This document shows, in pieces, positions 31,973-44,091 of a stretch of 55,000 bases of DNA; positions within the stretch are counted from its first letter, which is position 1; the number at the start of each line of letters is the position of its first letter. The notes under the pieces were generated by a model. The model did no database searches and had not been told where the DNA came from. It saw nothing but the letters and a program-made list of their open reading frames with translations. The translations under genes were made by a program, and so were the position numbers. The DNA comes from Cryptomeria japonica. Lineage: Eukaryota > Streptophyta > Pinopsida > Cupressales > Cupressaceae. The DNA is taken from positions 607,764,209 through 607,819,208 of the forward strand of contig NC_081413.1 in the NCBI RefSeq assembly GCF_030272615.1, written 5' to 3'.

Positions 31973-33290
31973 TGTTGGTCATTGGGGAGATTGTTGGACA
32001 TTATTGATACTAGGATATGTTGTTGTCATTGATGTCAACATATTCCTACTCCGATGATTGCAAATTGAGTCATTGTGATTATAGTTTTGTGTATGGAGTA
32101 TCTTTAGCATCATTATATTCTTTTGTACTGGTGTTGGTGATCCAAGAAGCTTAATTGATCATATCATATGATTCGGTTTTGCAGTTTGTTTATCTAATTA
32201 GAGCTTTGCAGAGTTCATTATTTCCTTCGGTATATTCTGGTGTGATCATATCTTGATTTGAGATTTTGGGATATTGTTTGGGATGGTCTTGTGAATCTTC
32301 ATTTTAGATTGTTCATGATTTGGTGCTCCACAAGTTATCTTTCTTCGTGACAGTTGTTGTTTGAGTGTTCTTGAGTTTCAGATGTTGATTGATGAAGATT
32401 TGATAAGTGGTGTTGGTGTAGCTGTTGCTGATGATTCTAACATGCTTGATGGTGTTTCCTAATTATGTCCTATTTGTTTTGATGATCCACATTGGTCATT
32501 GTACGACTTGTTAGTGATTTTACTTCACTAGTGATGTTCTTCGTGTTATGTAGTTTTCTTGGTGGTGTAGCGTGTTGCGGTTGATCTTGGTGTGCTATTC
32601 AGTGGTGTTGCGTGTTTGGAGATTTGAATTAGGTCCATGTTATGTCATGTAAATCATTATATTAGTCCATTGGTCAATCTTTGTATCGTATGTTGTAATT
32701 TTATAATTGTGATTTGAGGGTTTAGCCGACTTTGTTGTCAAGGTTGATGAATTGTATAAATAGGTGTTATTGTCATGTAACTTAGGTATCAAGGTTGTGT
32801 CTACATTATTAGAGAGTGGTGTATGTGCGATCAAGGATTCATCTTTCACTATAGTGCATTGAGCAGAGTTTGGTGTTACAGAGCAGACATTGTGCTTGCC
32901 ATTTGGAGATGCTATTATTGTAGTTCATTCATTCTGGATTGTAGTCTGAATCTTGTTGTAAGTCAGTGAGACTTCCCTGAGGATTGTAGCCTTGCAGGTC
33001 ATTATATTTTGAGCAGTGAGCTCTAGGCAGTGTGCCTGAATGCATGTGCATTCCCCATTGTAATATTTTCACATACTACTGCAGAGTATCATCTTATTGT
33101 AGGTAGGTTCCCACCGTGGTTTTTCCCTTAACCGGGTTTTCCACATCAAAATCTTGGTGTTGTGTTATCATCTTGCTTATCTCTATTATTACTGTAGTTT
33201 ATCAAATTTGTTTTTGTGATTAAGTTTGTAGATCTGGTGAAAACTAATTCACCCCCCCCTCTCAATTTTCCCGTATTGTTGTTGTCAACA
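31973..33290 (+). repeat. 3' LTR of Copia element C
   Basis: TGTTGGTCATTGG to GTTGTCAACA, 1,318 bases, matching 26087-27433. A GGATT target copy follows at 33291-33295. Confidence 0.92.
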
Positions 33291-33295
33291 GGATT

Positions 33296-33795
33296 GGCAC
33301 ACCTAATTATCCTATGCTTTATGGGCTTATTAAACAAGTATTCACATATCCACAAGTACTACTTCGTATAACTTGGTTTATGGTGCTAATGTGATCATGC
33401 CTTTAGAGTTAGAAGATCCATTATTGAGAATTTATCTTAAAGGTATCATTGACAATGACACTTACAGAGAATAATGCCTTCAACAACTTGAGATGATTGG
33501 TGAACAACGTATTAATTTTCTTGAAAATATTCAATCATCAAAAAAACTTTCAGTGAAGTTATAATGATAAATTCATCAAAAAATCTTTCTTGGTGGGTGA
33601 TTTGGTGCTTTACGAAAATCAACACAGTGTAAATGCTTTACCAGGAGAAAATGAAAAAGTTTAGTCCAAATTGGCTTGGTCCTTTTATTGTCATTGAAGT
33701 CTATGGTTCAGGTGCCTACAAGATAGCAGATATGGAAGGTACACCTCTCAATGACCACATAAATTCTATGAACTTAAGTAGATACTATACTTAAT
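33296..33795 (+). pseudogene. Tat-like integrase, C-terminal remainder
   Basis: This continues the integrase cut at 26086. It has NLVYGANVIMPLELEDPLLR near 33370-33440, KGIIDNDTYRE, a long helix region with shifts, and the C-terminal KFSPNWLGPFIVIEVYGSG (GPY/F type) followed by YKIADMEGTPLNDHINSM and a stop near 33795. The break at the two ends joins in the middle of one protein, which confirms the Copia insertion. Several frameshifts and stops are present. Confidence 0.85.
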
Positions 33796-36676
33796 TCTCT
33801 CCTTCCTTTTCCTTTTGTTACCTAATTTTGCTTTCAGCTCAATTAGGTGGAGTTGGTAAAGTTTATGTATACTTTATTTTGTCCACACAATGTTTTAAAG
33901 AGGTTGGCTCGCATCCATCACGTGCTGGAACGATGCTCATTATTAGTGCCCTTTCTTTGCCTTGTTGATTAAGCCGCACACTCCCGATAGAGCCAAACCT
34001 CTCTCCCTGCTACTACCACGTGTCCTCCACAATGGTGGCTCGAAAGGTTTTGTATTTTAAGTTGCAAGTTAACTGTTGGGAGATCTTTTGATTTGAATAA
34101 CTGTGTAACATATGTAGTTTCACTAGAGGCCAAAAGTGGTTTTCATTTATAGGGTTTTGTATGTCGCCGAATGTGAAGGAGCTGTCAGCAATATCTTTGG
34201 GGATGTTTTTTCTATTTCTCCAGCTCGCGGTTTTTAGGTCATGGTCTATAAGAATGGCGATTTTTGCCTGATAAAGGGTTTAGAACTTATTTTTTGAAGA
34301 TATAGACTGATATTCTATAGGAATTTAGCCTTTGATCTATGTTTTGTATTTTTGAAGAATAGATAATCAAATTGTGCATGTGGCCTTTATGATTGTTGTT
34401 ATTCAGTGTGCATTGATAGTTTTTTGTGCATCTTTGAAATTCTGACATAACTTTAGAAATATATGCTTAATACTCTATAGATTAAACTATGCTTTTGCAC
34501 TTGTTATCTGGTGGATGTGTGGTGTGTATTGCTTTATGTTAAAAGGAATCTTGGTTATATCTTGATCATTGTTATGGGCATTTTGATTGTTGAATGCGCC
34601 TCATAATAACATGTATGTGAAGTTCTTTGTGCTCCTTAGTATACTAAAATCAATTCAGCGCATCACTTTAAAATAGGTTTTACTTTTATGTTTATTTTTT
34701 CATGAATTCAAAAAGTATAGTGTCCCACACAAGCCGTGGGAATAACTTATTCAATGCAATACAAAAACAAACTATACATTTACAAAAGAGAGTATATAAA
34801 AAGAGCAGGGATCCGTCATTGCTTGAATGATGAACCCTTGAGATCGAGTTGTTGCTTCTCTTAATGCTCCTTCTACTTCGCTCCTCTAGAGGTATCTGCA
34901 AGGGATAAAAAGTGGTGTTAGAGCTAAGGATACCCAATCAATTCATATGGAACAACATCAAATGCATAGTTATTCTCATAAATCATCAAATTAGTTATGC
35001 AATCATCACATGTATCAAAGAGAAAAAGTAGAGAAATCATCATCAATATCCTTTACAATATGAACTTCATTGTTTTATCTAACATTGCTCACTATGTTGG
35101 TACATGTATAATGTTTATTATTGGAATACTTTATATTTCATATTGATATGTTAGTTGTCACATGTGGAGTAAAATGAGGCTCCCACAAGGGTTGAGCCTA
35201 GCATGTTGCCATCTTGTGTTTCTAACAAATCTAAGTGTCTTTCCTATGTCATGGAAGCTCAATCAAGAGGAAACTCATTCTTCATAACAGTGAGCTAATG
35301 AGACCACTATTATAAATAACAAGCTTCGGCTCAATCGAACCACACTGACATAAGAAATTCAAGTAGCAAAAACTCAGTGATAGTGACAAAAATAGGATTT
35401 TCCCTCAATAAAAAGGATCAAATATCAACAATATAGGGTATTGCTATAGTCACAAAGGACAATGACAATAAAGAAATAGAACAGTGAATGCACTCTTTAG
35501 GTCAAAGGCATAGCACGTAGACAAGAAGCAGCTAGTCACAAAGATGAATAAATGTTGGGTTCTAGGTCACTTAAAAGTATAGTAACAATACTACTGTCAA
35601 GTCACAAAGAGGAATAGACAACTATTAGAATTGTAAAAGTTTGAGTGTTAAGAATAATGTGTTTATGAGCAGCAAAGCTTCTAAAGAGCAGAGTGCCAAA
35701 ATAGTGAATGATGAATATGTGATAGAGAGGTCATAATGCTCATCAAAGAAGGTAGATCAAAGCTTCAAAGAATCATTAATAATGGAAAGATATATACACA
35801 TATCCAAAGGGTACCCCAATCACAACAAAGATGCAATGGTGTTATAGCCAATGAAAAATAGTGATATGAACAATGATAAACAATAAGCATAGATTGCTCA
35901 GAAAAAGAGACTCTGAGATAATGAAGTAGCAGTCACAGGGCATTCATCCCCAAAGGGAAAATTTCAATAGTAGCCTAGAGATCATCATTATAGGAAGAAG
36001 ATAGTGATATTTGCTAAAAGAGAAGCAATGGAGTCTTCAGAGGATAGAGCAACAAATACAAAGATTTGAGCATTAGAGGCCATAGCCTGCAAATGAGGTT
36101 AACTGTTTGTATCCTGTTCAAAAGAAAATGACACATTTGCATGATATAAAAACCATAAAAGAAGCCCTTATTTTTGTTAAAACTCAGAATGAGCAAATAC
36201 ACAAAGATTTTGCAAGCCACAACCTACTTTATGGCACAAAAATATAGTTTGAAGTTGATGAACTACAACAAATAGAAAATCAATAAAATATGTCCTTTAA
36301 TCAAATCAGATAGAGCTCTAAATGAGTTTTTTAAATACAAGGAATGCAAAGAATTACCAGACTCGGCCTACCTATGCTCAAAACCTACAAGTTCTTCAAA
36401 AAGAATACATTCAAACCCGCACAATGTGAAATGCACCATGGCGGCCTAAGTATTGCCTTCAAACTCTTCCAAAAAACCCAGTAGACTTCCAGGTGTTGTG
36501 ACACCAGGGAGTAGTGGTAGAGCAAAGGGAAAACGTCCAATGCAAAAAGATGAAATGAATGATTTAGGGTTCATAGTTGCCCTAATATGCTAGAAATAAC
36601 TTAGGCATGTTTGCCTTTATTTTAACATTTCTCTTTTCTCAACTAATATCTTTGTGGGCATTGGGGTGTAAGATAT
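33796..36676. other. Unassigned: 3' region of the Tat relic and unidentified sequence
   Basis: The beginning should include the 3' non-coding part and perhaps an LTR of the Tat relic, but no matching LTR copy lies in the window. A locally GC-richer part at 33905-34040 has two CACGTG cores. From 34960 on the sequence is A-rich on the plus strand without recognisable domains; short frames at 34692-34937 and 36014-36220 (minus) show no support. Confidence 0.4.
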
Positions 36677-36681
36677 GTTTT
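36677..36681. repeat. Target-site duplication GTTTT of Copia element D, left copy
   Basis: GTTTT here and at 44087-44091 flank element D. Confidence 0.8.
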
Positions 36682-38211
36682 TAGTAACTCAATGATGAAC
36701 TGATAGTACTAACCTGGTATTGAGAGGGGGGGTGAATCAGTACAGACAAAAATACAGTCCTAAACCGGTCTGACAGCAGACACTGCAAATGACTGGCAAA
36801 CAGTGACACTGGTTTGAAATAGAGTGCAACTAGTAAAGCTAAAAATGATTGAGACAAACATTAACCGGTTACTCACTTAGCTTTTCACTCAACTCAAGAC
36901 TACACTACCATTACACCCTTATACATAAACAAGTAATCTATTATCAGATCATAATAACAGCTAGTTCAACATGTTTTATTGATAGGCATAAAACACAAAA
37001 CCATCATATGCTTGATAGACAATAGCAAAGCATCACAAGATAAAAGCATCACACATGACACATTTTTTTCACATGGAAACCCAACTGGGAAAAACCATGG
37101 TGGGGATGAATACCCACAAGCTATTTTTGAACTCTTTAGAAGTCTGCTCCATTAGGAGCCTTGTCCAATTAGAGACATTACAATAGGTTCTGCTAGGAAC
37201 CAATCCCGTTAGAGATCACCCAGTTAAGGGATGGCTACAATACCTGGTTAAGGGTTAAACCCTGTTAAAGGTTACCTTGTTAGAGGATTTCAAGAACGCA
37301 ATAGCTAAAGGATTTCGAACTCAATAGCTTTGAATTACCCTGTTAAAGGATTTACAGCAAGTCGGTTAAGGCTACCCTATTAAGAGATTTTCCAACTGTT
37401 GAGGTGGTTAGAGATCAATAGGTATTACAATGATCTGCTAACAACACTTAATGCCAATGCAAATCCACTTAAGCTCCTCTTCACCTTCTACACTTACACT
37501 CTGTAGGTATCACTTTTCTCCTTTTGGTCTGGCAAGAATCGTGTATCCCTTCTCTTGGATACACACACACAACTTTTGCCAACCACTTCAGAAAGAGACA
37601 CAACATCGACCTTATAGGAAAATAGATAGGTCGGTAGCATAAACCCTAAACCCTAAACCTGTTAGGTTAAGGAATTCAAATGGTTCAATCCTGACCGTTG
37701 AGCACATTGTATTAAATGCAGTAGTTCTTGATCCAATCTGAAGACATTCTAAATCATCCATTTCCACCGATTTTGTGGCAGATGATAACCCATCACACGT
37801 TATCACCATTTTATAGACTTCTCACATTCTTGAGGTAGATAGGAGCAATCTTCTTTAAGCAAGATCCTTTACACACACAATACTTATGTGGCAACATGAT
37901 CTATTCTTTGTTATCATGCTAACTCATCACACAAAGTCACCAGTTGAGCCACACAGGCTTGAAGCACTTCAACCGGAAACCCTAAAGTTGAGACTACCAA
38001 TCGGTAGTCATACAATGCTTCCATGTGCCGGTTCCCATAACCATATGTCGGTTCACCTTGAACAAGCACACAACTTCACTTTGGCACAAATGTCAGTTCA
38101 CAGTGTTATACTGGTTCTCTCATATGCCTGTTCTCACCTCTTTAGCATATTGACATCAATGACAACATACAATGTCATTATGTCCTCATACCGGTTCACA
38201 TAATGCCAACA
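36682..38211 (-). repeat. 3' LTR of Copia element D
   Basis: On the minus strand it starts TGTTGGCATTATGTG. It has a TATA box (TATAAAAT) at 37808-37815, two and a half AAACCCT units at 37641-37658, a GTGGGTATTCATCCCCACCAT stretch near 37110 and many ACCGGTT-like motifs. Confidence 0.92.
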
Positions 38212-38212
38212 A

Positions 38213-38300
38213 TCTCCCCCTTTGGCATTGATGGAAATATACAAAGATATCTCTCTGCTTCACATCTTCTCCCCCAATTTCTACAGATATCTTCTCCCCC
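38213..38300 (-). promoter_or_regulatory. Three polypurine tracts before the 3' LTR of element D
   Basis: The minus strand has GGGGGAGAA at about 38290, GGGGGAGAA at about 38270 and AAAGGGGGAGAT directly at the LTR (38212-38223). Confidence 0.75.
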
Positions 38301-38438
38301 TTTGACAACAATGCCAAAGTGGAGGCGCCAGCTTCCCTGTTCCATGATGTTGCTTCCCCTGAGGAGTAGCATCCTTCAACACATCAATCCAAAATAAATT
38401 TGACTATGCAATACCTAACTGATGTGGAGAATATGCTT

Positions 38439-39875
38439 TTAGTTTACCTCCTGAAGGGGCAACACCCCTAATGCACCTCTTAAGTACATAAATGTAGTCT
38501 TTGGGAGAGGCTTGGTGAATATGTCTGCTAACTGCTCCTTACTGGAAACATGTTCCAGTGCAATCTCTTTGTTCTGAATCTTTTCCCTTAAGAAATGATA
38601 CTTAAGCTCAAAGTGCTTGGTTCTAGAATGTAAAACCGGATTCTTGCAGATATTAATTGCATGAGTATTGTCACAAAATATACTTACCGGTTCAGATACA
38701 GGAACTTTGAAGCCATTTAATACATGCTTCATCCAAATTGTCTGAGTGCAGTTCATGAAAGCTGCAACATACTCTGCTTCCACTGTAGACTGAGAGATAC
38801 AACTCTGCTTCTTATTCATCCATGAGACTAGTCTACCACCGAGGAAGAATGCACCACCGGTTGTGCTCTTCCGGTCATCTACATTACCAGCCCAATCAAC
38901 ATCTGTGAACACTTTCAAGTTGAAATCCTTGCTATATGGATACCACAATCCATAGTCAATAGTTCCCTTCAGATACGTAAGAATCCGCTTGACTGCAACC
39001 AAGTGAGATTCTCTTGGGATTTTTTGGAATCTTGCAGTAATGCCAATTGCATGTGCAATATCTAGTCTGCTATGCATTACATAATGCAACTTACCAATCA
39101 TTGATTGGTATTCCTTCTCATCTACCAATTCTGAGTCATCTTCTTTAGATAGTTTACAACCAGTCACCATCGGAGTACCAACCGGTTTGCTATCTTCCAT
39201 GCCAAAGGTCTTCAACACCTCTTTGACATACTTGGACTGAGTGATAAAGATTCCATCCTTCATCTGCTGGATCTACAGTCCAATGAAGAATTTAATCTCC
39301 CCTATGAGTGAAATTTCAAACTCTTTCTTCATCTCATTTGCAAACTCAAGACTCATCTTGTCATCTCCACCAAAGATAATGTCATCAACAAATACCTCAC
39401 ATATCAGGATCTGGTCTCCTTTAGACTTCAAGTAGATATTACTATCTTCACTTGTTCTTTCAAATCCAATCTTCACAAGATGGGAATGCAGATGTTCATA
39501 CCATGCTCTAGGTGCTTTCTTTAGACCATATAAGGCTTTATGTAGCCTACATACCATATCACTATCTTTAGATAGGGCAAACCCATCTGGTTGCTCTATA
39601 TACACCTCCTCTTCAAGTACACCATTTAGGAATGCAGATTTTACATCCATTTGATATACTTTGAAGCCTTTAAAGGCTGCATATGCAAGAAGCATACGAA
39701 CTCCTTCCAATCTGGCTACAGGAGCAAAGGTTTCTCCATAGTCTTCTCCTTCTTCTTGGGCATATCCTTTGCACACCAGTCTGGCTTTGTTTCTAATCAC
39801 TGTGCCATCCTCATTCAGTTTATTTCTGAAGACCCATTTGGTACCAATGACATTTTTGTGCTCCAGTCTAGGTAC
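38439..39875 (-). pseudogene. Copia reverse transcriptase and RNase H of element D
   Basis: This is the best preserved enzyme region in the window. It starts near [16 protein letters not shown] and passes [55 protein letters not shown] and [10 protein letters not shown] (catalytic Asp pair, near 39360). A single TAG at 39273 splits it (GL-stop-IQQ, Gln expected). RNase H has FTDVDWAGNVDDRKST, TVEAEYVAA and CDNTHAINI, all catalytic acids present, and ends in GVLPLQEVN at 38439. Apart from the TAG this stretch is an intact frame. Confidence 0.92.
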
Positions 39876-40264
39876 CAAGGACCATGTACCATTTTTCTCT
39901 ATCTAGTCAAGTTCCTCTTCCATTGCCTTGATCTAGTCTTCATCCTTATGTGCCTCTTTGAATGTTTTAAGCTCGAATTCAGAGATCATACATGAGTTTT
40001 CTCTGACTTTTCTTCTTGTAAGGATTACTCTATCCTTATCTCCTATGATCTAGTTAGGATCATGATTCAGCTTGACATACCGAGGAATGGTCTTGATAGA
40101 TTCCTCTTGCTTTTCTTCTTCATCCTCATCTACATCTACTAGTGTAGGAACACTATTACTGGTACTTGGTTCACTGACAACCAATTCCCAGAAGGTTGCA
40201 CCCGACTCATTTACCACTTGCTCACTACCAGTTTCCTTAGTTTTCTCAGAGGTTTCATCAACTC
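39876..40264 (-). pseudogene. Integrase C-terminal extension and linker of element D
   Basis: The frame carries MESINVRVDETSEKTKETG, an acidic segment (VDVDEDEEEKQEESIK) and RYVKLNHDPN, then continues to the reverse transcriptase. TAG codons at 40050, 39933 and 39903 each stand where related elements have Gln (for example N-stop-IIG versus NQIIG in element C). Confidence 0.8.
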
Positions 40265-41460
40265 TTACATTGATGCTTTCCATAATTCTTTGAGTCCTAT
40301 TTTTGAAACACTTGAGAGCTTTTCTCTTGGTGGAATACCCAGGAATATTCCCTCATCACATTTCACATCAAATTTACTCTGGTGTTCACTCCTCTTGATG
40401 TAAAATTTGCTACCAAACACTCTAAAGTAGCTAACCAGAGGTGTCTTACCAGTCCAATACTCATAAGGAGTTTTATCCTTACCTTTCTTGATGAGTACCC
40501 AGTTCATTGTGTAGACTGCAGTGCTCACCGCTTCTCTCCAAAAGGTGTGAGCTACCTTTCCTTGAATCAACATGGTTCTAGCTGCTTCAACCACAGTCTG
40601 GTTATTCCTCTTTGCTAGGCCATTCTACTGTGGATTCCGGGGGGCAGACAATTGCCTCTTGATGCCATGTTCTTCACAGTACTTGTTGAATTCACTAGAA
40701 GTGAATTCCCCTCCTTGATCAGTTCTCAAGCACTTGATCCTTTTATCGCTTTTCTTCTCCACTAATGCTCTGAAAGATTTGAACTTTACAAAGGCTTCAG
40801 ATTTGTCTTTCAAGAATGTGACCCACATCATTCTTGAGCAGTCATCAATGAGAATCATGAAGTACCTATCACCCTGCACACTTCTAGTTTTCATAGGACC
40901 ACACAAATCAGTATGCACAAGATCAAGCAAATTGTTAGCAGTGAAAGATTTACCTTTAAAGGTTAAGGAAGACATTTTCCCCAATTGACACTCTCTGTAC
41001 AAGGTATTATCTAGTTTGCTTAGCACCGAGAACCCTCTAACTACCTTGATCTTACTAGCCTTCACAATATTATCAAAGTTTACAGGGCAGAGTCTCCTAT
41101 GCCATATCCAACTATCATCAAATTTAGCCATAAGACATGTACTTATATTTGCATTCAGATGAAATAGGTTACCTTTGGTCTGCATGCCAGTGGCCACCAA
41201 TTCACCATTCTTTCCTTGGATTTTGCAAACTCCGTTCTTGAATTTCAGAGTGAGGTCATTGTCATTCAGTTGGGCAACACTCAGAAGGTTGTGTCTAAGA
41301 CCATCAACCCAATACACATTGTCAGTACTACTCTTTCCATTTAGAGAGATGGACCCTTTTCCTTTGACCATGCATGGTGCATCATTGCCAAAGCAAACCA
41401 CACCACCATCATACTCCTCCAAGGATAGAAACTTTCTCCGATCACCAGTCATATGGTGAG
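40265..41460 (-). pseudogene. Copia protease end and integrase of element D
   Basis: The protease loop WIIDSGCSHHMTG is intact near 41440-41480. The GAG-pre-integrase part has SWIWHRRLCPVNFDNI, then QLGKMSSLTF and LDLVHTDLCGPMKTRS (first Asp). IDDCSRMMWVTFL, DQGGEFTSSEFNKY (second Asp) and the region after a TAG at 40625 (PQ-stop-NG; Gln expected) follow, with the KRNN segment. A one-base deletion near 40335 shifts the frame at FLGIPP, where FLGYST is expected. Confidence 0.9.
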
Positions 41461-42517
41461 AGCAGCCACTGTCAATGATCCACTCATTGGAATTATCAAA
41501 CTAGGAGACAAGAGCCTTCTTGTCTGACACATCTTCTTTGACAGCAACAAACACAATATCTTCATTTTCTTCATCCTCTAATTCTTCATCTGTGACCCCT
41601 TCATCAACTGCCACAAAATAGTTTCTCCGGTTTCCTCCTTTGAATTTCTTGAACCTTTCTGGTTTGTCCTTGTTGTCGCCATTAGGATAGTTTACAACAA
41701 TATGTCCTATTCAGTTACAAGAAAAGAATTTCAAAGGTAGCTTACCTTTGTATTTGTCAGTCCCTTTAGGAATTTTCCTGGCAAGGAGAGCTTCAAATGC
41801 CATCAAAATCTCCTCATCATCCATTTCTCTTCCCTATCTTGGTTCACCACTAGTGCTAGCTTCTTTTCCTTTTCTGGATGGTACTGGAGAAGCTTTAAAA
41901 GCTGATTCAATCTTTTGAACACTGCCATCGAAACTATTTAGCTCATAGGCCGTCAACTTTGCTATGATGGAGTCCAGGGATACCTTAGTCTTGTCTATTG
42001 ATCTTAGCTCCTGAATAGCAGCAACCCTTATTGCATAGACCAGCAATAGGGATCTCAGGACTTTGCTTACCATAGTGGAATCTTCCATTTTACCACCTGT
42101 ACTCTTGATATCTCCAACAATGGTTTTGATTCTTATTCCATACTATTGAATGGTCTCACCTTCAACCATCCGCATATCTTCAAACTTCCCTCTAAGGCTT
42201 TCTTCCTTAGCCTGTTTTACATGCTCATCCCTGCCATAGATATTTTCAAGAGTGTCCCATACCTCTTTGGGATTTTCCTTATCTTGGACATCAATAAACT
42301 CAATGTTAGATAAACTACTAATTAGGGCTTCCATGACGTGCCCATTCTCCTGTATCTCTCTCTTTTGGTCATCGGTGAGAGTACCGGTAGGAGCAACATA
42401 GGCATTCTCAACATAGCTCCAATGTTAAGAACCCATGCTTTTGATGTATATCTTCATTTTGTCTTTCCATATGCTAAAATTTTCTCTGTTAAACTTTGGA
42501 CCTTCCCTCTTCATCAT
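41461..42517 (-). pseudogene. Copia gag and protease start of element D
   Basis: The ATG at 42517 opens MMKREGPKFNRENFSIWKDK. Stops at 42425 (TAA), 42143 (TAG), 41834 (TAG), 41711 (TGA) and 41501 (TAG) interrupt an otherwise constant frame. The core includes VQDKENPKEVWDTLENIYG and VLRSLLLVYAIRVAAIQEL. The zinc knuckle reads KFFSCN-stop-IGHIVVNYP: the first Cys is Phe and the last Cys is Tyr. Gag and pol lie in one frame, so a single polyprotein was made. Confidence 0.88.
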
Positions 42518-42574
42518 TAGACTGGGATCTTTACCTCAAGCGGTTAAGCTTATAGCACAGAGGACCTGGAGGAT

Positions 42575-42586
42575 GCTTTGATACAA
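42575..42586 (-). promoter_or_regulatory. Primer binding site of element D (two mismatches)
   Basis: The minus strand reads TTGTATCAAAGC against the standard TGGTATCAGAGC, starting one or two bases after the LTR end. Confidence 0.75.
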
Positions 42587-42588
42587 AT

Positions 42589-44086
42589 TGATAACTCAAT
42601 GGTGAACTGATAGTACTAACCTGGTACTGAGAGGGGGGGTGAATCAGTACAGAAAAAAATACAATCCTAAACCGGTCTGACAACAAACACTGCAAATGAC
42701 TGGCAAACAGTGACACCGGTTTGAAACAAAGTGCAACCGGTAAAGCTAAAAATGACCAAGACAAACATTAACCGGTTACTCACTTAGCTTTTCACTCAAC
42801 TCAAGACTACACTACCATTACACCCTTATGCATAAATAGGTAATCTATTATCAGATCATAATAACAACTAGTTCAACATGTTTTATTGATACTTGACAGA
42901 CAATAGCAAAGCATCACAAGATAAAAGCATCACACATGACACACATATTTTTCCCGTGGAAACCCAATTGGGAAAAACCACGGTGGGGATGAATACCCAC
43001 AAGCTATTTTTGAACTCTTTAGAAGTCCACTCTGTTAGGAGCCTTGTCCGGTTAGAGACATTACAATAGGTTCTGCTAGGAACCGATCCTGTTAGACATC
43101 ACTCGGTTAAGGGATGGCTACAATACCCGGTTAAGAGTTAAACCCTGTTAAAGGTTACCTTGTTAGAGGATTTCAAGAACTCAATAGCTAAAGGATTTTG
43201 AACTCAATAGCTTTGAATTACCCTATTAAAGGATTTACAGCAAGCCAGTTAAGGCTACCCTGTTAAGGGATTTTCCAACTGTTGAGGTGGTTAGAGATCA
43301 ACAGGTATTACAATGATCTGGTAACAACACTCAATACCAATGTAGATCCGCTTAAGCTCCTCTTCACCTTCTGCACTTACACTCTGCAGGTATCACTTCT
43401 CTCCTTTTGGTCTGGCAAGAATCACGTATCCCTTCTCTTGGATACACACACACAACTTTTGCCAACCACTTTAGAAAGAGACACAACATCGACCTTATAG
43501 GAAAATAGATAGGTCGGTAGCATAAACCCTAAACCTGTTAGGTTAAGGAATCAAATGGTTCAATCCTGACCGTTGAGCACACTGTATTAAATGTAGCAGT
43601 TCTTGATCCAATCTGAAGACATTCTCCATCGTCCATTTCCACTGATTTTCTGGTGGCTGATAACCCATCACACGTTATCACCGTTTTATAGACTTCTCAC
43701 ATTCCTGAGGTAGATAGGAGCAATCTTCTTCATGCAAGATCCTTCATGCGCACAAGACTTACGTGGCAACACGATCTATTCTTTGTTATCATGCTAACTC
43801 ATCACACAAAGTCACAGGTTGAGCCACACAGGCTTGAAGCACTTCAATCGAAAACCCTAAAGTTGAGACTACCAACCGGTAGTCATAAAATGCTTCCATG
43901 TGCCGGTTCCCATAACCATATTCCAATTCACCTTGAACAAGCACACCGCTTCACTTTGGCACAAATGTCGGTTCATAGTGTTATACCAGTTCTCTCATAT
44001 GCCGGTTCTCACCTCTTCATCATATTGACATCAATGACAACATACAATGTCATTATGTCCTCATACTGGTTCACATAATGCCAACA
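42589..44086 (-). repeat. 5' LTR of Copia element D
   Basis: 1,498 bases, TGTTGGCATTATG to GAGTTATCA on the minus strand. It has a TATA box (TATAAAAC) at 43683-43690 and one AAACCCT unit fewer than the partner LTR. Confidence 0.92.
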
Positions 44087-44091
44087 GTTTT

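Larger units (their letters stand above)
26087..33290 (+). mobile_element. Copia element C, complete but decayed
   Basis: The structure is LTR (26087-27433), primer site, gag, protease, integrase, reverse transcriptase, RNase H, several polypurine tracts and LTR (31973-33290). The LTRs differ by roughly 10% in a 215-base sample, so this insertion is old. Domain order with integrase before reverse transcriptase defines Ty1/Copia. It interrupts the integrase of a Tat relic. Numerous stops, most of them TAG or TAA at Gln positions, and several frameshifts make it inactive. Confidence 0.92.
36682..44086 (-). mobile_element. Copia element D, complete, decayed by nonsense changes
   Basis: Direct LTRs (36682-38211 and 42589-44086) with a 5-base duplication surround one gag-pol frame on the minus strand (42517 to 38439). 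Order: gag, protease, integrase, reverse transcriptase, RNase H. The frame has ten premature stops and a single one-base deletion near 40335. LTRs differ by roughly 7% in a 175-base sample. The left LTR edge begins TAG instead of TGA, a small end mutation. Confidence 0.92.

Noticed and set aside
34692-36220. Minus-strand frames of 81 and 68 codons
   Set aside because: No motif, no neighbours in frame, no repeat partner; composition is as expected by chance.
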